From an uncultured Eubacteriales bacterium (lineage in GTDB: Bacteria; Bacillota; Clostridia; Oscillospirales; CAG-272), in NCBI GenBank assembly GCA_900555785.1, contig USMO01000124.1, positions 1 to 5,067 on the forward strand: 5,067 bases of DNA, written 5' to 3'. The notes beneath the pieces are model-generated. The model was not told the DNA's origin. It was given only the letters and a program-made list of their open reading frames with translations, and did not search any database. Position numbers and translations under genes: made by a program. Shown piece by piece: positions 1-4,520 of the stretch. Position 1 is the first letter of the stretch, and each line of letters starts with the position of its first letter.

Positions 1-14
1 ACACCCCCGGCTGA

Positions 15-128
15 GGAAAGTTTTTGGATGATTTGGACGGTTCGGTGTTTGGGACGGTTGCGAACCCGGCGGTCGAGAATCCGGGGTGGGGTGAAATTTA
101 TAAAAAGAGCGGCTATCGCACGCCATAG
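15..128 (+). CDS. Possible tail of an upstream gene, or a 34-codon small ORF
   Basis: Frame 3 is open from codon 15-17 to a TAG at 126-128. It reads like protein, ending in PGWGEIYKKSGYRTP, with a sensible mix of charged, aromatic and glycine residues. I do not recognise the family. An in-frame TGA at 12-14 stops the frame from running in from the window edge. It could therefore be a short gene starting at the TTG at 24-26, which has GAGGAAAG at 13-20 in front of it. Alternatively it is the C-terminus of a longer gene that changes frame near the C5 run at 4-8 or the T5 run at 21-25, or a non-coding accident. The last codons lie inside the terminator stem at 102-150. Confidence is low because only about 35 residues are visible and no homologue is recognised. 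Confidence 0.3.
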   Translation, partial: GKFLDDLDGSVFGTVANPAVENPGWGEIYKKSGYRTP

Positions 129-150
129 GTGGGCGGTAACCGCTCTTTTT
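102..150 (+). terminator. Intrinsic terminator hairpin
   Basis: The left arm (102-119) begins AAAAAGAGCGG and the right arm (133-150) ends CCGCTCTTTTT. They pair over about 18 positions with one mismatch and one G-U pair, leaving a 13-nt loop (120-132). The right arm ends in a run of five T, as expected for rho-independent termination. The matching A run on the left means it could also stop transcription from the other strand. The stop codon of the short frame ending at 128 falls in the loop, which fits a terminator placed directly at the end of an upstream gene. Confidence 0.8.
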
Positions 151-337
151 GCCATCCGGGCAAAAAAATTACGCTGTCGGTTGGTTTGCAGAAAATGACT
201 CATGTGTCGTTCCCTGCAACAATCTCCACGCCCAGCGCCAATACCCCGCTATCCACCGGTCTCAAAAACGCCCCCGCCGGGCAAAGGCGGGAGACCTTGG
301 GGTTCTGCCTTCCTGCCAACAAAGTTTGCAAAGGGGG
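151..337. other. Non-coding leader region with a short hairpin and a repeat remnant
   Basis: No convincing gene is visible; two overlapping frames here lack ribosome binding sites and protein-like composition. A hairpin sits at 258-296: GGTCTC (258-263) can pair with GAGACC (291-296), and inside it CCCGCC (273-278) can pair with GGCGGG (286-291). The two pairings share base 291. Positions 292-310 match 2261-2279 at 16 of 19 bases, so this may be a decayed fragment of the same dispersed repeat found after the PlsY-like gene. An 8-bp palindrome, TTTGCAAA, lies at 325-332 just before the promoter. Confidence 0.5.
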
Positions 338-366
338 TTTACATTTGGGCAGGAATGTGGTATGAT
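338..366 (+). promoter_or_regulatory. Sigma-A type promoter for the peptidase/PlsY-like operon
   Basis: TTTACA (338-343) and TATGAT (361-366) are separated by exactly 17 bases, each one mismatch from consensus. A TG at 358-359 one base before the -10 box gives an extended -10. The predicted transcript would start near 373, leaving a leader of about 45 nt before the ATG at 418. This is the best promoter in the window and should drive constitutive or moderately regulated expression. Confidence 0.85.
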
Positions 367-387
367 ATAGGATGAGAAAGATAAAGA

Positions 388-399
388 TGCCGAAAGGCA
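388..399 (+). other. Mini-hairpin with GAAA tetraloop in the leader
   Basis: TGCC (388-391), GAAA (392-395) and GGCA (396-399) form a 4-bp stem capped by a GNRA tetraloop in the predicted 5' leader. It sits five bases before the AAGGAG ribosome binding site (404-409). It is short and may only stabilise the transcript start. Confidence 0.25.
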
Positions 400-417
400 G
401 GAAAAGGAGCAGAGAAA

Positions 418-1494
418 ATGTCACATTTACAGAAATTCCGTGCGGCAATGCTGGAGAAGGGCGCAGATGCTGCGATTATTGTTTGCAAGGCAAACCAGAA
501 ATATCTTTCCGGCTTTGATTTTGACGACGGCTACGTGCTGGTCACGAAGGGAAAGAGCTACCTCATCACCGATTTCCGCTACGTTGAGGCGGCAGTTGAA
601 CAGCGCGACCGCGACCTGGAGGTCCTGACGCCGAACATCGGGATGCTGAACTGCATGCGCGAACTGCTGGAGGAAAACGGCTGCACGTCGGTGCTGATTG
701 AAGAAGACGCGGTATCGTTTGCGGACTACGGCAAGTACGGCGAAAAGCTGGGGAAGGTGGAGCTGGTGCCGGGCGCGTCTGCGCTCCTGTGGCAGCTGCG
801 GCTCTACAAGGACGAGAAGGAACTGGAGACGATGGCGCGCGCGCAGGCGGTGACCGATGCGGCATTTGCGCACATCGTGAACTTTATCAAGCCGGAAATG
901 ACCGAGATTGAGGTCGCGCTGGAGTTGGAGTTCTTCATGCGGCAAAACGGCTCGGACGGTGTTGCGTTTGACACCATCGCGGTGTCGGGTACATCGTCGT
1001 CCCGCCCGCACGGCGTCCCCGGCAGACGGCAGCTGGAAAAGGGTTTCCTGACGATGGATTTCGGCGCGCGCGTGGACGGATACTGCTCCGACATGACGCG
1101 CACGGTCGTCATCGGCAAGGCAGACGCGGACATGAAGAAGCTGTATAACACCGTCCTGCGGGCGCAGACCGAATCGCTGGCGGCATACCGTGAGGGCGCC
1201 TCCTGCGCTGCACTGGACAAGATTGCGCGCGACATCATTGACGCCGTACCGGAGTACAAGGGCGCGTTCGGGCACTCGCTGGGGCACGGCGTGGGGCTGT
1301 TCATTCACGAGAACCCGCGGGTCTCTTCCCGCGCGGCAGGGGACGTGCTGGAGCGCGGCAACGTGGTGACCTGCGAGCCGGGCATTTATCTGGAGGGCAA
1401 GTACGGCTGCCGGATTGAGGACATGGTGGCGATCCGTCCGGACGGGTCGACATATGTCTTCACGCGCAGCCCGAAAGAGCTGATCGAAATCTGA
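418..1494 (+). CDS. M24 family Xaa-Pro aminopeptidase / prolidase
   Basis: Cytosolic metallopeptidase that cleaves next to proline, either removing an N-terminal residue before Pro (aminopeptidase P) or splitting Xaa-Pro dipeptides (prolidase). The sequence does not decide between these. At 358 residues it has the usual length of the short Firmicute forms. Residues 1 to about 125 are the creatinase-type N-terminal domain and about 135-350 the pita-bread catalytic domain. All five dinuclear-metal ligands are visible: D214 (MDFG), D225 (SDMTR), H290 (HSLGHGVG), E320 (CEPG) and E334 (RIED). Active-site histidines H198 (RPHGVP), H286 and H297 are also present, so the enzyme should be active, probably with Mn or Co. 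The ATG is fixed by AAGGAG (404-409) eight bases upstream. It is first in an operon behind the promoter at 338-366; the PlsY-like gene follows after 34 bp. In many Clostridia an efp gene follows this peptidase (from memory); here it does not. Confidence 0.96.
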   Translation: MSHLQKFRAAMLEKGADAAIIVCKANQKYLSGFDFDDGYVLVTKGKSYLITDFRYVEAAVEQRDRDLEVLTPNIGMLNCMRELLEENGCTSVLIEEDAVSFADYGKYGEKLGKVELVPGASALLWQLRLYKDEKELETMARAQAVTDAAFAHIVNFIKPEMTEIEVALELEFFMRQNGSDGVAFDTIAVSGTSSSRPHGVPGRRQLEKGFLTMDFGARVDGYCSDMTRTVVIGKADADMKKLYNTVLRAQTESLAAYREGASCAALDKIARDIIDAVPEYKGAFGHSLGHGVGLFIHENPRVSSRAAGDVLERGNVVTCEPGIYLEGKYGCRIEDMVAIRPDGSTYVFTRSPKELIEI

Positions 1495-1528
1495 TGCGCG
1501 CGCCCGCTGCGGTCCTTCTGGAGGAAAC

Positions 1529-2251
1529 ATGTTAGAAAACGAAAGTATCAAATTGCTGTTCAATCTGGTGGACTGGCTGCGGATTCGGCTGGCACCGGAG
1601 AGCGGGTCGGTGCCGATGGCGCTGCTGTATGTGGGCGGCGTGCTGCTGTGCATTGCGGTGGGGTATCTGCTGGGGAGTCTGAATCCGGCGGTGCTGGTTG
1701 CGCGGTTCTGGTTTCACGAGGACATTAAGGCAACCGGGCATGGAGACGCGGACGCGCCGGAGATTTACCGGGCATACGGCAAGGGCGCTGCGGCGGCGGT
1801 GTCGGTCCTGCGCTTTCTGCAGGGCATTGCGGCGTGCGTTCTCGGCATGCTGATTTGGGAGATGGACGGTCTGGCGCTGAGCGGGATGTTTGCCATGCTG
1901 GGCGCGATGTTTCCCTGCTTCAACCGGTTTCGCGGCGGCAGGGGAGCAGAGATTATGGCGGGGACCATTCTGACGGTCAGCGTATTTTCAACGCGGGTGC
2001 CGATTGTGTTCCTGCTTCTGCTGCTGATTTTCCTGATTGTCATCATCGGGACGCGGTTCCTCTCCCTGGGGGTCATCATGACGGCGGTTTTCTATCCGCT
2101 GATTCTGCACGGCTTCTCCGGCGTGCGCGTCGGGCTTTGTCTTGCCTGCGCGGTTCTGACAACGCTTTTCGTCGTTGCGCGCCACTGGGACTGCATGCAG
2201 CGCATCTGGAACCGCCAGGAGCCGCAGCTGAAGTTTCCTTGGAATCGGTAG
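1529..2251 (+). CDS. PlsY-family membrane protein with degenerate active-site motifs
   Basis: Integral membrane protein of the PlsY family, whose members acylate glycerol 3-phosphate from acyl-phosphate in the first step of phospholipid synthesis. Its 240 residues include about six hydrophobic segments (roughly 29-50, 87-109, 115-132, 145-175, 178-194, 200-217). The skeleton is clear: GYLLGSLNPAVLVARF (45-60) keeps the motif-1 Ser50 and Arg59, and H219 and E231 near the C-terminus match motif 3. Several key positions differ. The glycine-rich GSGNxGxTNxxR loop reads GHGDADAPEIYR (70-81), GHxFP reads GAMFP (125-129), FKGGKG reads FRGGRG (134-139), and the C-terminal HxxNI Asn is Cys222. The substrate-binding loop therefore looks altered, so I infer a paralogue with a changed or lost activity, not the housekeeping acyltransferase. 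GGAGG at 1520-1524 lies four bases before the ATG. It is translated with the upstream peptidase gene. Family assignment is firm; function is uncertain. Confidence 0.88.
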   Translation: MLENESIKLLFNLVDWLRIRLAPESGSVPMALLYVGGVLLCIAVGYLLGSLNPAVLVARFWFHEDIKATGHGDADAPEIYRAYGKGAAAAVSVLRFLQGIAACVLGMLIWEMDGLALSGMFAMLGAMFPCFNRFRGGRGAEIMAGTILTVSVFSTRVPIVFLLLLLIFLIVIIGTRFLSLGVIMTAVFYPLILHGFSGVRVGLCLACAVLTTLFVVARHWDCMQRIWNRQEPQLKFPWNR

Positions 2252-2258
2252 GGGACCG

Positions 2259-2374
2259 GAAGACCTTGGGGCGCTGCCCCAAACCCGGCTTAGGGGGCTT
2301 CTTGAGGAGAAGCAACGCTGCGCTACTGACTGGTTGCTTCGCAACCAGTCACCCCTAAGAACCCCAAGAACTTT
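2259..2374 (+). repeat. Dispersed repeat able to fold into a three-way junction; possible operon end
   Basis: The outer stem pairs CTTGGGG (2265-2271) with CCCCAAG (2362-2368), extended by AAG/CTT (2260-2262 with 2371-2373) across a 2-nt internal loop. A second stem pairs CTTAGGGG (2289-2296) with CCCCTAAG (2352-2359). Two hairpins abut it with no gap: GCTTCT/AGAAGC (2297-2302 with 2308-2313) and an 11-bp perfect stem, TGACTGGTTGC/GCAACCAGTCA (2327-2337 with 2341-2351), with a 3-nt loop. A competing local hairpin, TTGGGG/CCCCAA (2266-2271 with 2277-2282), is also possible. There is no T-run straight after the 11-bp stem, so classical termination is uncertain. It begins eight bases after the PlsY-like stop codon. 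From memory, similar elements beginning CTTGGGG and ending CCCCAAG are common between genes in Ruminococcaceae. Confidence 0.75.
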
Positions 2375-2630
2375 ACATAAAGGGGATTTTAGTGCTGGAA
2401 TTTGGGTGGGTGCGGAGTTGGTGTAGCCGGTTTGGTAGGGGGAACAACCGTGTGGTTACGTTGTGCGAACATAGTGCCTCTGTCGTTCGGAGATCCCGCC
2501 TGCTGGCGCCCCTCCGGGGTTCGACTGCGCGGCGGGTTTTACTTTGTTACGCTCGCCCCTTCGCCCGTCTGCGCCGCTCCGCTCAGGATGACACGGAAGG
2601 TTGGTTTTTGCGGGGTTCATGCTTCTTTTA

Positions 2631-2646
2631 TCCGTCTTAGATAGTG
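2631..2646 (-). repeat. 16-bp tag, copy 1 (inverted)
   Basis: TCCGTCTTAGATAGTG is the exact reverse complement of CACTATCTAAGACGGA found at 2690-2705 and 2871-2886. With copy 2 it forms the inner stem of the large palindrome, enclosing a 43-nt loop. Confidence 0.85.
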
Positions 2647-2688
2647 GTTGACTGGCTTATCTCCAACCAATAGAGACATACCTGTTAT

Positions 2689-2726
2689 TCACTATCTAAG
2701 ACGGACGAAAATTGTATCACTCACGC
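2689..2726 (+). repeat. Tag copy 2 with extended direct repeat
   Basis: The 22 bases 2689-2710, which include CACTATCTAAGACGGA, are identical to 2870-2891. The similarity continues to 2726 with 33 of 38 bases matching, ending in TCACGC in both copies. The two copies lie exactly 181 bp apart and flank the right arm of the palindrome. Confidence 0.85.
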
Positions 2727-2869
2727 CCCGAATAGCCCACCGTGTCATCCTGAGCGGAGCGGCGCGGACGGGCGAAGGGGCGAGCGTAACAGCCCAAATC
2801 GCCGCGTAGTCGAACCCCGGAGGGGCGCCAGCAGGCGGGATCTCCGAAGGGTAGAGGCAGTGCATTCCA

Positions 2870-2907
2870 TCACTATCTAAGACGGACGAAAGCGGTATGA
2901 ATCACGC
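2870..2907 (+). repeat. Tag copy 3 with extended direct repeat
   Basis: This is the direct copy of 2689-2726, placed just outside the right end of the palindrome. The mirror position on the left (about 2450-2465) has no tag, so the symmetry breaks here. It could be the start of a second, truncated 181-bp unit or a duplicated insertion site. Confidence 0.8.
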
Positions 2908-2973
2908 AACAATCAGCTAACCATGCCCCTCAGCGGCAACATAAAAAAGACACGACACAAAAAACGCGAATGT

Positions 2974-2978
2974 GGAGG
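2974..2978 (+). promoter_or_regulatory. Ribosome binding site that fixes the methyltransferase start
   Basis: GGAGG lies five bases before the ATG at 2984. A GTG at 2972-2974 is also in frame but overlaps this Shine-Dalgarno sequence and has only A/C-rich sequence before it. The ATG is therefore the better start, removing four residues from the longest possible protein. Confidence 0.75.
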
Positions 2979-2983
2979 AACAG

Positions 2984-4180
2984 ATGGAGGACGAGAGACG
3001 CTGTTTTGCGGAACTGATCGTTTTAGCGGCGAGGAAAGGGCAGCTGAAGAAGGCGGTCCTATCCAAGCCGGGGGACGCGGGGGACGTGCGCGCCGTTCTG
3101 ACCCTGCGGCACATCGGCGGGCGCGACTGCCTGCAGGCAGAATGTTTCCGCACGGACAACAAGGCGATGCACGAAAATCTGCCGCCCGAGGTGTCCGGGG
3201 AGCTGCTGGGGCTGCTGGCGCGGTTCGGGCAGGTCAACCTGCTGACGGCGGCGGGGGAGAGCGAGCTTCGCTGCGGCAAGCGGGGAACGCTGACGGTCCT
3301 GGGCGGCGAGAAGCTGCGGAAGAAGCTGGAGGCAATGTCGGACAGCACAGCGGAGGTCCCCGAAAACGACCGAAAAAAGCAGTACATCCTGCAGGGAGAC
3401 GAGCCGTTCCTGCGCCTGCTGGACGTCAGTGACGCAAACGGGCGGGTAAAGGACAAGCGGCAGGCGAAATTCCGGCAGATCAACCGGTTTCTGGAGCTGG
3501 TGTGCGACTGTCAGCAGCACCTGCCGAAAGAGGGCGTGCTGCGCATCTGCGACCTGTGCTGCGGCAAAAGCTACCTGTCCTTTGCGGCGTACCATTATTT
3601 TGCCAACATTCTGGGGCGGGAGGTCCGGATGACCGGCATCGACCTCAAGCCGGATGTCATCGCGTATTGCGGGGACGTGGCGCGGCAGCTGGGCTGGGAC
3701 GGGCTGGAGTTCGTCTGCGGAGACGTCAGCCGGTACAGCGCGGGCGGCGATGTGGATTTGGTTATTTCGCTGCACGCCTGCGATGTTGCAACCGATTTCG
3801 TGCTGGAGCGGGCGGTCCGCTGGCGGGCAAAGGTCATCCTTTCCACGCCCTGCTGCCATCACGAACTGAACCATCGGATTGACTGCGCGGCGCTGTCCTT
3901 CATCACGGAGCACTCCATGCTCCGGCAGAAACTCTGCGACGCGGCAACCGACGCGCTGCGGCTGAAGTATCTGGAGGGGCACGGCTATGCGGTGTCGGCG
4001 CTGGAGCTGATTGATCCGGAGGAAACGCCGAAGAACATCATGCTCCGGGGCATCCTGCGTGAACACCCGGACCGGGCGGCGATGGAGGCTGCGCGGATGG
4101 AATATCTGGACGCGCGGAATTTTCTGACGGGAGGACGAGGCGATGTGCAAACAATTCTTTGCCCGAATGTTTGGGGGTAA
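2984..4180 (+). CDS. Class I SAM-dependent methyltransferase, Methyltransf_32 (METTL25-like) type
   Basis: Predicted cytosolic methyltransferase of 398 residues; its substrate is unknown to me. Residues 1 to about 125 form an N-terminal domain with a HEN segment (63-65), as I recall in bacterial members of this family. A linker helix with KFRQINRFLEL (162-172) precedes the Rossmann domain. Motif I is the variant DLCCGKSYL (190-198), followed by GIDLKPDVI (218-226) for the adenosine-binding acidic strand end, CGD (245-247), SLHACDVATD (262-271) and STPCCHHELNH (287-297). The last two are hallmarks of the PF13679-type enzymes, where PCCHHELN replaces the NPPY seen in DNA and RNA amino-methylases. 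The C-terminal part carries ATDALR (320-325) and TPKNIMLRG (348-356). Targets reported for eukaryotic relatives cannot be carried over safely. The gene starts the second cluster and overlaps the next gene by 38 nt, suggesting coupled translation. Confidence 0.93.
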   Translation: MEDERRCFAELIVLAARKGQLKKAVLSKPGDAGDVRAVLTLRHIGGRDCLQAECFRTDNKAMHENLPPEVSGELLGLLARFGQVNLLTAAGESELRCGKRGTLTVLGGEKLRKKLEAMSDSTAEVPENDRKKQYILQGDEPFLRLLDVSDANGRVKDKRQAKFRQINRFLELVCDCQQHLPKEGVLRICDLCCGKSYLSFAAYHYFANILGREVRMTGIDLKPDVIAYCGDVARQLGWDGLEFVCGDVSRYSAGGDVDLVISLHACDVATDFVLERAVRWRAKVILSTPCCHHELNHRIDCAALSFITEHSMLRQKLCDAATDALRLKYLEGHGYAVSALELIDPEETPKNIMLRGILREHPDRAAMEAARMEYLDARNFLTGGRGDVQTILCPNVWG

Positions 4181-4484
4181 AAAGAACCCGGACAGCCTGA
4201 AATACCGGCGGCAGATGGCGCAGTCGATTGCGGGGCATTCGATTCGGTATGTCACGGAGAAGCGCGACGGCGTGGACGAGGTGATCGGGCGCGGCGGCAG
4301 TGTGGACATCCGGAATGGGGAGTTTATCGTGTTCGCGTCCGGCGAGGTCATCTTCCGCTGCCAGGTGGACGAGCTGCACGCCTGGGAGCTGCTGTCGCGC
4401 GACGGGGTGGTGCTCACTGCGCCCGATGCAACAACCGGCGGCAAGGAGCGAACCATCATTGTTTACTATGTCTATTACCGCTGA
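4143..4484 (+). CDS. Small conserved-looking protein of unknown function (113 aa)
   Basis: I do not recognise a named family, although the GRGGSVDIRNGEFIVFASG stretch (residues 50-68) resembles hypothetical proteins I recall from Clostridia. The first 28 residues are basic and helical in character (MCKQFFARMFGGKK, YRRQMAQS). The rest looks like a compact, mainly beta domain with alternating hydrophobic residues and a C-terminal IIVYYVYYR strand (105-113). There is no signal peptide, membrane segment or metal site. The start is supported by GGAGG at 4130-4134 with an 8-nt spacer. The first 38 nt overlap the end of the methyltransferase gene in a different frame, which points to translational coupling. 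The next gene begins 36 bp after the stop. A role as partner or regulator of a neighbour is only a guess. Confidence 0.85.
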   Translation: MCKQFFARMFGGKKNPDSLKYRRQMAQSIAGHSIRYVTEKRDGVDEVIGRGGSVDIRNGEFIVFASGEVIFRCQVDELHAWELLSRDGVVLTAPDATTGGKERTIIVYYVYYR

Positions 4485-4507
4485 GCCCGCGCGGCGCCCG
4501 GCGGGAG

Positions 4508-4513
4508 AGGAGG
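4508..4513 (+). promoter_or_regulatory. Ribosome binding site that fixes the GTG start at 4521
   Basis: A perfect AGGAGG lies seven bases before the GTG at 4521-4523. The next in-frame start, ATG at 4536, would have a 22-nt spacer, so GTG is preferred. Confidence 0.8.
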
Positions 4514-4520
4514 GTCTGCG

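Larger units (their letters stand above)
310..403. repeat. Three copies of an 8-bp motif around the promoter (possible operator)
   Basis: TTCCTGCC at 310-317 is the exact inverse of GGCAGGAA at 348-355, which recurs in direct orientation at 396-403. The first copy lies upstream of the -35 box, the second inside the -35/-10 spacer, and the third just before the ribosome binding site. A repressor bound to the second copy would block polymerase, so an operator role is possible. Chance recurrence of an 8-mer and the purine richness of the leader are reasonable alternatives. Confidence 0.3.
2473..2863. repeat. Large imperfect palindrome (two inverted copies of a dispersed repeat)
   Basis: The left half (2473-2646) is the reverse complement of the right half (2690-2863) about an axis near 2668. 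Perfect blocks are 41 bp (2486-2526 with 2808-2848), 24 bp (2545-2568 with 2768-2791), 26 bp (2571-2596 with 2740-2765) and 16 bp (2631-2646 with 2690-2705). The second and third blocks form a 52-bp match with one difference. The halves differ by a 2-nt indel at about 2534-2544 and by diverged 34-nt spacers (2597-2630 and 2706-2739). The centre (2647-2689) is 43 nt. Each arm contains GTCATCCTGAGCGGAGC, AGTCGAA and GATCTC-type elements that I recall from dispersed intergenic repeats of Firmicutes. It encodes no transposase, so any mobility would have to be supplied in trans. Confidence 0.88.
2252..2983. other. 732-bp gene-free region made of dispersed repeats
   Basis: Neither strand shows a credible gene. 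The two overlapping + strand frames near 2392-2644 run straight through repeat DNA and lack ribosome binding sites. The region contains, in order, a foldable repeat (2259-2374), about 100 bp of G-rich sequence with only a small AACC-GTGT-GGTT hairpin (2446-2457), a palindrome of about 390 bp (2473-2863), an extra copy of its tag (2870-2907), and an A-rich stretch (2940-2970) before the methyltransferase gene. I see no convincing promoter for the downstream cluster. TATGAA at 2896-2901 resembles a -10 box but has no -35 at the proper distance. Confidence 0.75.

Noticed and set aside
427..1653. Long open frame (408 codons) on the minus strand
   Set aside because: It is the antisense shadow of the M24 peptidase gene, whose catalytic motifs are unmistakable. 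The reverse product is rich in Arg, His and Gln, has no recognisable motif, and would run past both ends of the peptidase frame without a ribosome binding site.
2517..2526. tRNA-like GGTTCGA string
   Set aside because: It resembles a T-loop, but no acceptor, D or anticodon arms can be built around it, and the same string appears inverted in the other palindrome arm as part of the repeat.
2392..2644. Two overlapping frames of about 80 codons on the plus strand
   Set aside because: They run through the left half of the large palindrome, have no ribosome binding site, and their products only reflect repeat sequence.
2473..2863. Insertion sequence with terminal inverted repeats
   Set aside because: The arms occupy almost the whole element and the 43-bp centre cannot encode a transposase, so a complete IS is excluded; a non-autonomous element remains possible.
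2631..2907. Three tag copies as a possible CRISPR array
   Set aside because: The copies are in mixed orientation, the spacing is 43 and 165 bp, and the sequence between the direct copies is itself a dispersed repeat; no cas gene is visible.
3059..4459. Longest open frame in the window (466 codons), minus strand
   Set aside because: It lies opposite the methyltransferase and small-protein genes and has the Arg/Pro/Gln-rich composition of GC-biased antisense frames, with no family motif.
4485..4520. GC-rich inverted repeat between the last two genes as a terminator
   Set aside because: The pairing is short and imperfect, there is no T-run, and the next ribosome binding site lies within the same 36 bases.
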